From: JBGSTR01 sp963707135
GTDB lineage: Bacteria > Pseudomonadota > Gammaproteobacteria > Chromatiales > Chromatiaceae
Reading direction: 5' to 3'
Length of the DNA stretch: 64,000 nucleotides
Assembly: GCA_963707135.1 (NCBI GenBank)
Contig: CAVPOY010000023.1
Span: 100,735 to 164,734, forward strand
Shown: positions 1-9,533 of the stretch, one piece after another
Numbering within the stretch: position 1 is the stretch's first letter
How the letters are laid out: the number at the start of each line of letters is the position of its first letter
Program-made: the position numbers and the translations under genes
The notes under the pieces: model-generated
Told to the model about the DNA's origin: nothing
The model's database searches: none
The model's input: only the letters and a program-made list of their open reading frames with translations

Positions 1-136
1 CGTAAACAATCCATTATCGCGAGCGCGCTTCTTTCTTCAAGCCTGATATCTAACGGCCCTTCCAGCAGGGGCGGTCAGCTACGCCGGCACCTGGAGCGTG
101 TCCCGATACAATACCGGAGGGACGAGCTATGTATAA
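1..136 (+). pseudogene. Possible small exported peptide, broken, 5' end outside window
   Basis: The first frame reads a signal-peptide-like stretch (RKQSIIASALLSSS). A different frame then reads VSYAGTWSVSRYNTGG to a TAA at 134-136. Together they look like an exported small protein broken by a frameshift. No family is recognised. The call rests only on the hydrophobic leader and codon feel, so it could be chance. Confidence 0.2.
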
Positions 137-451
137 CTTGAGACCAACTCCTCAAGCACCCACTGCGTCCTTAGCAGAGTCGGGGTGCGTGGAAACTGAC
201 ACCGGTTCAGAAAGCGCACACTGCCGATTGCTTCGCGGATCTTTGGTGTGGACACTTGAAGCAATCCTGGGTACGTCGAGTGACGCGGATGTTTATTGCT
301 CCGCTACTTGTTTCTACCAACTAATGTCGGATCGTTCGCCTTAGTCCCAGAGGAGGTTAAGACCTCCGTCTGGGCATCGGAACCCGCATGTGACCACGCG
401 AAATCACCGCTTGCACCTAGGGCAAACGAAAGTTCACGCGGTACACACGAA

Positions 452-1228
452 ATGAAGCCCCACCGGAGTCCGGATATGCGTACTCAGATTGTCGCGTCGC
501 TCTTAGTAATTGGGATTGCCTCGACAGCCTATTATTGCGCTCCGCGAGGACGCTGCGTCTCACGGAAATTGAACCCGATCGCACGTCAAGGCGAATCCAT
601 CGCTGCCGCCGCGGTCAATACACGAGCCGAGAATTAGGGCTTATACGAAGCCAGACTCGACGAGCTTATTGACGTTGTTCGGCGCTACCAAGACGACAGC
701 CAAAAACTATGGAATCAGGCGCAAAAGGAACAGAGGCAGTTAAGCAAGACGATCGCGGATCTGGGTGCTCGAATTCGAAGTCGTGGAAGGTAGTGCCAAT
801 ACAGAAGGGAGAGAGTACGACTGCATCTGACAAACGAGGCGGACGATTCCGAGACTTCCGAAGCACAAAGTATTTCGGAGAGCGATCTAGGTCATTGGAT
901 GGACGATGCGCTGCAGGTCGGAAACGTGAATTGGGGCGCCACGGACTCCGCTATCAACCAGGCCGCGACGAGCCTTGAACAGGCGCCCGGACTCATCCTT
1001 GAGGACATGAAGTGCAGCGAGGCTTTCTGTCGCGCGACTCTCGCCAGCGAAACGGGTGAACGGCCGACTCTGCAAGACCTCTACGGCCGGCCACCGTTCG
1101 TCAACGAAGGCTTTACGATTGATGAGCCGGATGGGCGAGTGACGGTCTATTTCACCCCGCCCGAGGTTTCCCTGGAAGACCTACGCGCCGAGGCGCGGCA
1201 GGTCGCCGAGTTCGATCTGAGCCAGTAG
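452..1228 (+). pseudogene. Membrane-anchored hypothetical protein interrupted by two in-frame TAG codons
   Basis: One reading frame runs from ATG 452 to TAG 1226-1228 and is broken only by TAG at 635-637 and TAG at 791-793. The first segment has an N-terminal membrane anchor or signal (residues ~10-28, IVASLLVIGIASTAYY). The middle segment is helical and charged (EARLDELIDVVRRYQDD), like a coiled coil. The last segment (from 899) has well-behaved coding sequence with an acidic tail. No known domain was recognised. The most economical reading is a decayed gene with two nonsense mutations. A pair of compensating frameshifts near 780-810 is an alternative for the second break. Confidence 0.45.
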
Positions 1229-1560
1229 CTAAGCTGCGTTCGTGTAGATGGGAGCCGACTTCGCGGAAGATGAGTCGAGGCTCCAGTGCAAGCTGTTTTC
1301 CACGCCCCAGTGACGGCGTACCGCGGTGGCTGGGGCGAGCCCTTTGGCGTGGGTCCGGTTTTCGCCGGCATAGACGCGGTATCGGCTTCCGGGCAGATCC
1401 AAGGCGCGCAGTCCCACCTGTCCGGGGCGTGCGCCAACGCGCCGCACAAACTGCTGCCGATCAACCACCCGCGGGAGGTGGGCCGTCGCACGCGGCCTCG
1501 TGCGCTGTCATCGGATGCCGACGCGGCTCGAATTCGAAGGAGGACGCGCCCGCCTGACGG
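1229..1560 (-). pseudogene. ISAs1-family transposase C-terminal remnant
   Basis: The minus-strand reading contains AVRRHWGVENSLHWSLD, the characteristic C-terminal block of ISAs1-family DDE transposases, preceded by SRYRVYAGENRTHAKG. The upstream part lies in another frame and the catalytic core is missing. Only about 100 residues of a normally ~370-residue protein remain, so this is a dead fragment left by an insertion sequence. It abuts the 3' end of the TAG-interrupted gene, which may have been damaged by the same event. Confidence 0.65.
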
Positions 1561-1684
1561 CGGGAGCCACCTTCGACGCAACTGCTTGGCGCCGCGAGCG
1601 CGACGAACGGGACCCACAACCACAGGCTCCGTTCGGGGGCTGAATCAACTCCGTCGAGCAGGCGCGAACCGCTGCGCCGTTTCG

Positions 1685-1981
1685 CTACTTCGCGCTCCCT
1701 GGAGGCTCGACGGCCGGGCTGGCAGCTTCCTCGGCGACATCGCTCTTTTCTTCCGACTCCGCGAACGCGGCCGCCTCGAGCGCGTTCTTGGAATGCTCCG
1801 CCCCAGCCGCTTCCTTTGCCTCGTCCCCGGCAACCTTCTTGGCCTCGGCCTCGGCAGCCGCCTCGTAAGCCTTCTCCTTGGCAAGGTCCTCCGCTACGGC
1901 CGCGTCGCCGGGATACGCCGCGTTTCCGAGCACGAGCGCCGTCACGGCGGCGGTCGACAAGAGCAGTTGTTTGATCGACAT
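1685..1981 (-). CDS. Small exported Ala/Glu-rich protein
   Basis: 98 residues. Three ATGs occur in tandem; AGGAG is correctly spaced (6 nt) from the third (1981), so that start was chosen. Residues ~1-22 (IKQLLLSTAAVTALVLG) form a signal peptide. The mature part is almost entirely Ala, Glu and Lys in heptad-like helical repeats, so it is likely a periplasmic, highly helical, acidic protein. No family is recognised. It lies just downstream of the malQ end on the same strand, with a gap of 82 bp to malQ's stop, and need not be part of the maltose operon. Confidence 0.55.
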   Translation of the reverse strand: MSIKQLLLSTAAVTALVLGNAAYPGDAAVAEDLAKEKAYEAAAEAEAKKVAGDEAKEAAGAEHSKNALEAAAFAESEEKSDVAEEAASPAVEPPGSAK

Positions 1982-2063
1982 CATCATCTCCTCGTTTTCC
2001 AATCAGTTTCTAGATTCATCTTCACTTCTGAAGACCTACGGTCCGACCCCGTACGACGCGGAG

Positions 2064-3608
2064 TCACTGCAGATAAGCCTTCCGGCCATACAACTCCGTC
2101 AGATCCCTGAGCCTCGCGCCGAGGTCGGAGCCCAAGGCGTTCTCCCGGAATCGCCACACCCAGTTTCCCCGGTCCGATCCCGGACGGTTCATGCGCGCCT
2201 CGGTCCCGAGCCCCAGCAGATCCTGCAGCGGAAAGATCGCATAACGAGCCACCGACGCCAAGGCGCAGCGGACAAAGGCCCAGCTGATCTGGGTCTCATC
2301 CGTGTCGAGGTAGGCACACACCCGTTTGCGCACGGCCTCCGGCTTCTCGCCCCACCACCCGAGCAGCGTATCGTTGTCGTGCGTGCCGGTGTAGACCGCG
2401 AGACTGTAGTGGTGATTGTGGGGCAGATACTCGGGCCGGCCGAAGCCGTCCTCGTCCGGCTCGAAGCCGAACTGCAGAATCGCCATCCCCGGAAGACCCA
2501 GCCCGTCCCGCAGTGCCTCGACGTCTTCGGTGATCACGCCCAGGTCCTCGGCGATCAGAGGCAATTCCTCTCCCAGAGCCGCACGCAGCACTCGAAACAG
2601 GTCCAGGCCCGGACCCGGGACCCAGCGCCCCTTTACCGCGGTGTCCTCTTGGGCAGGGATCTCCCAGTACCCGGCGAACCCGCGGAAGTGATCCACACGC
2701 ACGATATCGACGAGCTCAAGCATCCCGCGCAGACGCTCGACCCAAAAACGATAGCCGTCCGCGGCCAGCGCGTCCCAACGGTACAGGGGATTGCCCCAGC
2801 GCTGACCGGTGGCACTGAAGTAGTCGGGTGGCACCCCGGCCACCAGGGTCGGATGTCCCCGGCCGTCGAGCCAGAACCATTCGGGATGGCTCCAGACCTC
2901 GCTGCTGTCGTGCGCGACGAAAATCGGGATATCTCCGATAAGGCGGACGCCCCGCGCGTTCGCGTAGGCGCGCAGCGCCTGCCATTGGCGGAAGAAGGCG
3001 AATTGGACAAAGCGATGGAGATCGAGCTCGACCGCATGCAGGCCCGCCCACCGGTCCAGGGCCGCACGGCCGCGAAGGGCAAACTCGGGTTGCCACTCGA
3101 CCCATGAGCGCGACTCATGATGGTCCTTGAGGGCGGCAAAAAGGACGTAGTCCTCCAGCCATCGGGCATGTCGTTCGCGAAATGCCTCAAACGCGGCCTT
3201 CTGCTCAGCGGTTCCAGCACGCCCAAACCGCTGGAAGGCCTTGTCGATCAGAGCCCACTTCCAAGCCTTGACCGATCCGAAGTCCACACGTCCAGCGGGA
3301 AACCCCGGGGGATCCAGGTCGGCGTCGTCCAGCCAGCCCTCCGCCGCCAGACTCTCGGGGCTGATGAGCAGCGGGTTGCCCGCGAACGCCGACAGACACT
3401 GGTAAGGGGAGTCCTGGTAGCCGGTCGGCCCCAGGGGGAGTATTTGCCACAGCCCCTGTCCCGCCTCCTGCAGGAAGTCGACGAAACGAAACGCCGCCGG
3501 GCCCAGGTCACCGATCCCAAAGGGACCGGGGAGAGACGTCGGATGAAGCAGGATGCCGCTGGTCCGGTGCAATGGAATCAATGGCTTTTTCCCCTCGAGA
3601 TCACGCAA
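2064..3608 (-). CDS. malQ: 4-alpha-glucanotransferase (amylomaltase, GH77)
   Basis: 514 residues, typical for a short-form GH77 enzyme. It transfers alpha-1,4-glucan chains between maltodextrins in the cytoplasm, releasing glucose. Visible hallmarks are the N-terminal GILLHPTSLPGPFGIGDLG block, the nucleophile Asp306 in VRVDHFRGF, the acid/base Glu354 in LIAEDLG, and Asp411 in TGTHDNDT. The listed start is a TTG without an obvious ribosome site. A TTG at residue 10 (position 3581), preceded by GAGGGG, fits the family N-terminus better. It is the last gene of lamB-malM-malQ, 96 bp after malM. Confidence 0.93.
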   Translation of the reverse strand: MRDLEGKKPLIPLHRTSGILLHPTSLPGPFGIGDLGPAAFRFVDFLQEAGQGLWQILPLGPTGYQDSPYQCLSAFAGNPLLISPESLAAEGWLDDADLDPPGFPAGRVDFGSVKAWKWALIDKAFQRFGRAGTAEQKAAFEAFRERHARWLEDYVLFAALKDHHESRSWVEWQPEFALRGRAALDRWAGLHAVELDLHRFVQFAFFRQWQALRAYANARGVRLIGDIPIFVAHDSSEVWSHPEWFWLDGRGHPTLVAGVPPDYFSATGQRWGNPLYRWDALAADGYRFWVERLRGMLELVDIVRVDHFRGFAGYWEIPAQEDTAVKGRWVPGPGLDLFRVLRAALGEELPLIAEDLGVITEDVEALRDGLGLPGMAILQFGFEPDEDGFGRPEYLPHNHHYSLAVYTGTHDNDTLLGWWGEKPEAVRKRVCAYLDTDETQISWAFVRCALASVARYAIFPLQDLLGLGTEARMNRPGSDRGNWVWRFRENALGSDLGARLRDLTELYGRKAYLQ

Positions 3609-3704
3609 GCTGTAGCGCGGGGTCCATCTTGGCTCAACTGGGCCCGCCCGCGGATCGCTATGACGGCACGTCCTTGCGCCGTCTTGATCCTTCCGCAGTC
3701 TCGT

Positions 3705-4772
3705 TCACTTCCGTTCGACCGCGTCGACGAAGGTTCGCCTGGCGCTCGTCGATCCGGCCCGCTCGGCCTCTTGTACCAGCCGCCAGGCGCGGTCCATGTC
3801 GCCGCTGGCTACGGACTCCCGGATCATGCGGTCGTACATGGCCTGGGTCTCGCTTAGCATGGGCTGGTCCCCGGACGGGGTGGTTGTGGCCTTGCCGCGA
3901 GTCGGGGGCGGCGTCTGGGGGCGAGGAGCAGGCGCCGCGCGGCTGGGGGCGGGCTTGGCGGCAACGGCGCCCGTCCCGGCTCCGGCCACGTAACGTCCGG
4001 CACCCTGTCGCTGGCTGACGTATTCAGTGGTCGAGACCGCGCCAGTCTCGAGATCACTCACGGTCAGACGAAACACGCCCGTTGCCGCATGCTCGGCGAC
4101 CGGATTCGGCAAACCGGGGTCGGCCAGACCGCGGGAGCGGGCGTGCAGGCGCGCCTCGCTGATCATCTCGGTGGAGCCGTTCAGAGAATCGTCGGTGGTG
4201 AACACGACCAGATACTTCTCGTTTTCCAACTCGCCCCCCTGGCGCCGGTCCAGGTAGAACCTGCCCCTCAAGCGCTGGGGCTCCATGAAGCCCGCGGGTG
4301 TGTAAACGAATTGACTGGCATCGACGGCCCGGCTGACGCGGTAGTCCCCGTCCAGGATCAAGACCGTCGGCACGAACACCGTGGCTGCCGCGACCGCCTC
4401 CAGGGTGACCGTGGCCCGATCCAGATTGTCTGGAATCGCAAAAGCACGGACGAAGCTCTTTCCGGTGCTGAACGCGAAGGCCTGGGCGGTCGCGTCGACC
4501 TTGTAGAAATCCGCGTTCCTGGTGTTCAGCGGCTCGAAGCGCAGTTGCGAGAGCGAGTCACAGCAGACCCGGGCGGCGTTGAGCGTCGCGCGGCTCTGGG
4601 CCGCGTTGGGGCTCACCGCCGTATACATCGGAGAGCTGGCCTGGAGCGGGTCGAACCAGGAGCTCTTGGCTGTTTCGCCGCTTGCCCCCGAGCTGGCGCA
4701 TCCCCCGACCACGAGCAGTCCGGGACAAATAAAAACGAGTGCGAGGGCAGCGAGAGCGTTCGATCTGGGCAT
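3705..4772 (-). CDS. malM: Maltose operon periplasmic lipoprotein MalM
   Basis: 355 residues. The N-terminal signal ends in a lipobox (VVGGC, Cys ~25), so it is probably anchored in a membrane facing the periplasm. The central part (CCDSLSQLRF, FAIPDNL, PTVLILDGDYR, LVVFTTDDSLNGST) matches the MalM family, whose exact role is unsettled. The last ~100 residues are a Pro/Ala-rich linker and a short helical tail (MYDRMIRESVASGDMDRAW) beyond the usual MalM core. It sits between lamB and malQ, as in other maltose operons. Confidence 0.85.
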   Translation of the reverse strand: MPRSNALAALALVFICPGLLVVGGCASSGASGETAKSSWFDPLQASSPMYTAVSPNAAQSRATLNAARVCCDSLSQLRFEPLNTRNADFYKVDATAQAFAFSTGKSFVRAFAIPDNLDRATVTLEAVAAATVFVPTVLILDGDYRVSRAVDASQFVYTPAGFMEPQRLRGRFYLDRRQGGELENEKYLVVFTTDDSLNGSTEMISEARLHARSRGLADPGLPNPVAEHAATGVFRLTVSDLETGAVSTTEYVSQRQGAGRYVAGAGTGAVAAKPAPSRAAPAPRPQTPPPTRGKATTTPSGDQPMLSETQAMYDRMIRESVASGDMDRAWRLVQEAERAGSTSARRTFVDAVERK

Positions 4773-4880
4773 CGCGGATTCCTGGTATGGCTTTATACGC
4801 GTGCACCGCGCGGCTTGGCCACCGCACGGTGTCGTCTTGCAAGGGTGGGCGCCCCGCTCACCCCGGGGCGCTGGCTGACC

Positions 4881-6446
4881 TTACCACCACGCCTCCATCT
4901 GGGCGCCGAATGTCACGCCGCTGGTGTCATCCGCAGCGATGATACCCGGGGTCTGGGGAAAGTTGCCGCTGTTCCAATCCGCGTAGGTCACGAACAGCCG
5001 GATCACCGGGCGCGCCCAGATGCTCGGTCCTGCCTGCCACTGCTGGGCCAGGGTGACCTTGAACAGATCGCAGCTGTCGTTGAGCGTGGCACAGGAGCGC
5101 AGGTCGTCGGCGGTCATGCCTTCCGGGACATTGTCAATATCGTCCGAGGACAATCCGTAGCCCGCGTAACCCCCGCTGAAGTTCACATTGTCGTAGCCGA
5201 TCTCAAGGGCGGTGTTCATGGTATCGGTCCACTTGTAGATCGGGCGGATACCGATGGAGAACCAGTTCTTCTCCCCGCCGCTTCCGGTGGCCGAAAGGCC
5301 GTCCGCGAGCGTCGCATCGTTGCGCTTCTTGGACTCGTACCAGACCGCGTACATCATCTCGACGCGCTTGCCGATCTCGACAGTGCCGTGGTCGATCACC
5401 CGCCACATGTAATCAAGCGTGGGCAGTACCGTCGGATTGCCATCGATGTCACGGGCATAATAATCGGCGCCGGCGTTGCTCGAGGAGTGGGTGTTATTGT
5501 TGCCGGTCGCGGCCATGCTGCCGGTCGCGTATTGCAGGATGAACTTGTTGAACCCGTTGCCGAACCAGTTGCCCTGGGTATGCTCCGCGGTGAACAGCCA
5601 GCCGTTCTCGTAGTTGAACGGCTGCAGGTTCCGGATCTCCCCCGTTTCGAGCTCAATTCGCCTGAAACTATCCTGGTCGTTAGTGAGATCGGCGGTACCG
5701 TATTCGATACCGATTTCCAGTGACCCGTCCGTGTTGGTCTTGAGATTGGCGTAACGGGCGCTCAACACATTGTTGATGACGTTGGGGCGTATGATCTCAT
5801 CGTTGTAGAAATCGGTGCCCTGGCCGTTGACCCACGGACCGTCCGTGTTGCGTACCCAGGCCAGCGACAGGTCGCCGGGGCCCAGGGTCCAGTACTCCAG
5901 GCCCACGCCCGGTCCGGACAGATCCCAATAATAGAAATCCGCCATGTGGATATCGTGGCGTTGGTAGAACTTCTTGCCCGCCCAGAGGGTGGACTTCTCC
6001 TGTCCGGGAATCACCCCCTTGAACTGCGCATTCGCCTCGCGCACCGATACCACCGAGTCCCGGTAAGGGTGAGCGGTCATCGCCCGATCGCCCGATATTG
6101 CGTCGCTGTTGGAGCCGGAGCCGTCGCCGGGATCCTCGGACCAGTCGTTCTGCTGTGCCGACTTGTAGGCGATTCGGGTATCGACATAGAAGCTCTGGGC
6201 GTTCTGCTCCCACATCGATTTGCCGAGCACGATCTCCATGTAGGTCTCGCACTCGTTGCCCAGCCGGTACTTGGTGTCCGCCCCGTTGGACTGGAAGCAG
6301 GACTGGTCCCCACCGCCGGAGGTGGCTCCGATGCCGGAGCGCAGGTAGCCGTGAAAATCCGGAAGGTAGTTGGCTTCGGTTTCGGCCAGGGCGTGTCCTG
6401 ACCCCAGGATCGCGGCGATGGCCGCGGGAAGCAGTCGCATTCTCAT
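4881..6446 (-). CDS. lamB: Maltoporin (LamB-type outer-membrane channel)
   Basis: 521 residues, including a signal peptide ending near HALAETE. FHGYLRSGIGATSGGGDQ and the CFQSNGADTKYRLGNECE stretch are the classic start of maltoporins, with the conserved cysteine pair. The C-terminus ends in an aromatic-rich strand (GAQMEAWW), as expected for BAM-dependent beta-barrels. It forms an 18-stranded trimeric porin passing maltodextrins into the periplasm. First gene of the minus-strand lamB-malM-malQ operon. Longer than the E. coli protein (~446 aa), with insertions in loops. Confidence 0.94.
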   Translation of the reverse strand: MRMRLLPAAIAAILGSGHALAETEANYLPDFHGYLRSGIGATSGGGDQSCFQSNGADTKYRLGNECETYMEIVLGKSMWEQNAQSFYVDTRIAYKSAQQNDWSEDPGDGSGSNSDAISGDRAMTAHPYRDSVVSVREANAQFKGVIPGQEKSTLWAGKKFYQRHDIHMADFYYWDLSGPGVGLEYWTLGPGDLSLAWVRNTDGPWVNGQGTDFYNDEIIRPNVINNVLSARYANLKTNTDGSLEIGIEYGTADLTNDQDSFRRIELETGEIRNLQPFNYENGWLFTAEHTQGNWFGNGFNKFILQYATGSMAATGNNNTHSSSNAGADYYARDIDGNPTVLPTLDYMWRVIDHGTVEIGKRVEMMYAVWYESKKRNDATLADGLSATGSGGEKNWFSIGIRPIYKWTDTMNTALEIGYDNVNFSGGYAGYGLSSDDIDNVPEGMTADDLRSCATLNDSCDLFKVTLAQQWQAGPSIWARPVIRLFVTYADWNSGNFPQTPGIIAADDTSGVTFGAQMEAWW

Positions 6447-6531
6447 CTCATTCCCCCGATTTAGGTTTCAATGGCCCCGTCTCGCCCGCTCCGGACGATC
6501 GGGAGCGCTGCCTGGGAAACGCGCTGGACCG

Positions 6532-7542
6532 CTATCTCCCAGCCGGCTCGAGCGCCGGAGGTTCCGCGGCTTTTCCCTTTCCGCACGGACTCTTCAGGCC
6601 AGCGTCATGGGTCACCACGCCCGACGCCGGATCGCCCCGTCGCAACCTGACGCGCGCATCGCTCGAAAGCGGGTACAGGAAAACGGATTTCACCTCGGCA
6701 CCGTGCCTTCTGTGCTCCCGGTCCATGCGCCCCCGACCGCTGGTATGCCCAACGGCTATCCAGTTCGCGGCTCGGTAGCAGGTTCCCGAAAACCGGCGGA
6801 CGTCCACGAGGGTCTCCGCCATCAAAGGGGTCACGCCAAACTCATTCGACCAGTGCTCCGGGAGCTGGCCTACGCTCCTGGCGAGCACATGGCTGGCGAG
6901 GTTGGGCACATGGACCCAGGGAAGGATCAGGAAGCGGCTCTGATTGACGATGCGCTGCAGGTTCAGCCGGCGCATGCCGTCCGACCAGCCGATCCATTCG
7001 TCCCGCGCCTTCATTCGCCACGCGGGGCTCGAATACTGGAGGCAGCCCAGCTCCTGGCCGGCGCGACCAAAAATCAGATAGCGAATAGAGGCCCCAAACG
7101 CCGTCCGGTAACCCAGGTAATGGAATCGGTCCATCAGATCCCGCCAATGCCTGTGCCCGTCGGATCCGCAAACCCGCTCCAAGGCGAGGGGCAGCAGTGC
7201 GCTCAGTTCGCCGGAGATCTCGCTCCGGTCGAACGGATCTGAAACGGCCGGGGCACGCGACGGCGATCCCGGCGGACGGGTCCTCTTTTTGGTGGGGAAT
7301 CTGCAGACACCTGCTTGCTCGAGGTGATCGAAGAGATCCAGGCACTCCCTGCTTTTGGCCCTGCCGCTTGGGCGGTGCCAGTCGATCAGTTCGCAGACGG
7401 TCAGTGCCAACTCGTTACGGCTAATTCCCGGATAGCGATCACCGAGGTCCCGAACCAATGCGATCTCTTCGGCCCCGAACCTTCTCCCGCAGATGGAGAT
7501 CGGCGCGCAGGGTGCGGGCGTTTCATTCGGGTGCTCGTCCAT
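6532..7542 (-). CDS. DUF4338 (DruA-like) protein
   Basis: 336 residues. The block ALTVCELIDWHRPSG near the N-terminus, then GASIRYLIF, the SSPAWRMKARDEWIGW stretch, NQSRFLILPWV, SNEFG and FSGTCYRAANWIAVG are the signatures of DUF4338, the family of the Druantia defence protein DruA. No DruE-type helicase or other Druantia gene is present. Many DUF4338 genes are solitary and multicopy, so a transposon-like or orphan role is more likely than an intact defence system. The gene splits the two arms of the maltose locus, and short direct repeats start 29 bp upstream of its ATG. Confidence 0.7.
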   Translation of the reverse strand: MDEHPNETPAPCAPISICGRRFGAEEIALVRDLGDRYPGISRNELALTVCELIDWHRPSGRAKSRECLDLFDHLEQAGVCRFPTKKRTRPPGSPSRAPAVSDPFDRSEISGELSALLPLALERVCGSDGHRHWRDLMDRFHYLGYRTAFGASIRYLIFGRAGQELGCLQYSSPAWRMKARDEWIGWSDGMRRLNLQRIVNQSRFLILPWVHVPNLASHVLARSVGQLPEHWSNEFGVTPLMAETLVDVRRFSGTCYRAANWIAVGHTSGRGRMDREHRRHGAEVKSVFLYPLSSDARVRLRRGDPASGVVTHDAGLKSPCGKGKAAEPPALEPAGR

Positions 7543-8166
7543 GCAGGCTACCCTAGCGGCGGACGAAGGATTTGTCCAGCATTTTCGTTACACTGTTGTG
7601 AAAAGTGCAGTGGCTCGCAATCTAGGCTAGCGACTTAACCTGTTTTTGTCCAGCAGTTTCCTATCGCGCGCCAGACACCCGCGCTGCAAGCGTACGTTAG
7701 CCGCATTAAAACGATTTGTCCAGCGATGATGTATCGCAAGCACTACATGTTCTTTTCTGCATTCCGCCGGCCCATTGCGACGCCACGGATGCCGCTCTGT
7801 TGCGCATTTTGTCCAAGGGACGGCATAGGCTTCGGCTGAACGAGCGGGGGAATGTTGGCGTCCGGCCGCGTTGGGCTATACTGACCGCGCCCGAGGCGTC
7901 CCCATCGGTGAAAGCGGGGGTGACCTAAAGACTCATGAAAATTACGACAATAAGCGGATCCAAGGAGGTATCAGGCGGTTAGCGGTGAGTATCCCGAGGA
8001 CCTTCACGGGTTTCTCTTTCACCGCCTACCGCGAGACCCAACTCGCGTAACCGCCAGAATGATCCCGATTGGAACGCAATACGCGACAGCTCGAGGGCGG
8101 GCCATCCAGTCGCACCCCCGGTTCGGAGTTCCGGAGACCCCTACCAAAACCAAATGAGGAAACGTC
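7543..8166. promoter_or_regulatory. Intergenic region upstream of malE
   Basis: 624 bp without a convincing gene. It holds the TTTGTCCAGC repeats and, near 7960-8040, short palindromic GC-rich stretches. Promoters for malE and the DUF4338 gene should lie here. No clear MalT box (GGGGAKGAGG) was found, so maltose control probably uses another regulator that is not visible in this window. GAGGAAACGTC precedes the malE ATG as its ribosome site. Confidence 0.4.
7571..7817 (+). repeat. Four spaced direct repeats TTTGTCCAGC
   Basis: TTTGTCCAGC occurs at 7571-7580, 7645-7654 and 7715-7724. A diverged copy, TTTGTCCAAG, lies at 7808-7817. Copies two and three also share TATCGC about 17 bases from the repeat start. 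Spacing is 74, 70 and 93 bp. They lie between the DUF4338 start and malE, and could be ends of a DUF4338-linked element or regulator sites for the mal operon. Confidence 0.6.
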
Positions 8167-9348
8167 ATGCATCAGATTACCCTGGCCGCCATCGCGTCCG
8201 GCGCGCTCGCGTTTGGCGGCTCGGCCCTTGCGTTCGAGGAGGGCAAGCTCACCATCTGGATAAACGGCGACAAGGGCTATAACGGCCTGGCCGAGGTCGG
8301 TCAGAAATTCACCGAGGAGACTGGCATCGAGGTGGAGGTGTCCCACCCGGACAAGGTCGAGGAGCGCTTCCAGCAGGTGGCCTCGAATGCCCAGGGGCCG
8401 GACATCATGTTCTGGGCGCATGACCGCCTTGGCGAGTGGGTCAAGGGCGGTCTGCTGGCGCCGGTGAACCCGAGCGCGGAGGTCAAGGCCGAGATCGAAG
8501 ATTTCGCCTGGGATGCGGTCACCGTCGACGGCAAGGTCTACGGCTATCCGGTGGCGGTCGAGGCGATCTCGCTGATATACAACAAGGACCTACTGCCGGA
8601 TGGACCGCCCGCCACGTTCGAGGAGATCGCGGAGATGGACGCCAAGTTCCAGGGTGACGGCAAGCACGCCATCCTATGGGCCTACGAGACCCCCTACTTC
8701 ACCTACCCGCTGCTGTCCGCCGGCGGCGGTTATTCCTTCAAGAAGAACGATGACGGGAGCTATGACATCAAGGACACCGGCGTCAACAACGCCGGTTCCA
8801 AGGCCGGCGTGCAATTTCTCGCCGACATGATCTCGAAGGGCCAAATGCCCAAGGGTGTCGATTACGGCGTCGCCGAGGCCAAGTTCAACAAGGGGGACGC
8901 GGCGATGACCATCAACGGCCCCTGGGCTTGGGACAACCTGGACAAGTCAGGCATCAACTACGGGGTCGCGCCACTGCCAAGCGTCAACGGCAAGCCCGCC
9001 AGGGCATTCGTCGGCGTGCTCACCGGCGCCATCAATAATGCCAGCCCCAACAAGGACTTGTCCGAATTGTTCCTGACGGAATATCTGCTGACGCCAGAGG
9101 GCTTGGCCAAGGTCAACGCCGACAAGCCGCTCGGTGCCGTGCCCCTGAAGGCCTATCAGGAGGAGCTCGCCAAGGATGAGCGCATCAAAGTGACTTTCCA
9201 GAACGCACAGACCGGCGAGCCGATGCCCTCGGTACCGCAGATGAGCCGTTACTGGACCAACCTCGAGAGTGCCTTGAAGAACGTCGCGGCGGGCCGCCAA
9301 AGCGTCGATGAGGCACTGGATGCCGCCGCCGCCCGGACGGTCAACTAG
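8167..9348 (+). CDS. malE: Maltose/maltodextrin-binding periplasmic protein MalE
   Basis: 393 residues with a signal peptide (residues 1-22, cleavage after ALA). The mature start, EEGKLTIWINGDKGYNGL, is the diagnostic N-terminus of MalE. GPDIMFWAHDRLGEW, YNKDLLP, MTINGPWAW and MPSVPQMSRYW follow in the normal order, giving a full-length class I solute-binding protein. It delivers maltodextrins to MalFGK2. First gene of malE-malF-malG-malK, with 185 bp between malE and malF that may hold an mRNA-processing hairpin, as in other mal operons. Confidence 0.96.
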   Translation: MHQITLAAIASGALAFGGSALAFEEGKLTIWINGDKGYNGLAEVGQKFTEETGIEVEVSHPDKVEERFQQVASNAQGPDIMFWAHDRLGEWVKGGLLAPVNPSAEVKAEIEDFAWDAVTVDGKVYGYPVAVEAISLIYNKDLLPDGPPATFEEIAEMDAKFQGDGKHAILWAYETPYFTYPLLSAGGGYSFKKNDDGSYDIKDTGVNNAGSKAGVQFLADMISKGQMPKGVDYGVAEAKFNKGDAAMTINGPWAWDNLDKSGINYGVAPLPSVNGKPARAFVGVLTGAINNASPNKDLSELFLTEYLLTPEGLAKVNADKPLGAVPLKAYQEELAKDERIKVTFQNAQTGEPMPSVPQMSRYWTNLESALKNVAAGRQSVDEALDAAAARTVN

Positions 9349-9533
9349 CCCGGCGACGGCACGCCACTGACTTAGGACCGCTATTCCCGCTCGGGGCGCG
9401 AAGGAGAACGAGCTCCGTCGCGCCCCCGCGGCGGGTCGAAAGGCGGCCGCCGGAGCGTGGCTGTTTCGATCACGTGCCCGCCTCTGCGCTCCACCAAGTG
9501 TGCGCCTGACGGTCAACCCTGAGGAGAATGCGC

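Noticed and set aside
2416..3226. Long frames opposite malQ
   Set aside because: Third-position GC bias makes long antisense frames over real genes; malQ explains the region.
6532..7542. An intact Druantia defence system
   Set aside because: Only the DruA-like gene is present; no DruE helicase or other Druantia genes lie in the flanks, which are maltose genes.
7908..7930. Short frames upstream of malE as a leader peptide
   Set aside because: No ribosome site and no conservation signal visible.
7905..7990. A stretch GAAAGCGGGGGTGACC resembling part of a c-di-GMP (GEMM) riboswitch upstream of malE
   Set aside because: The conserved GCAAACC half is missing and the pairing does not fit the GEMM model.
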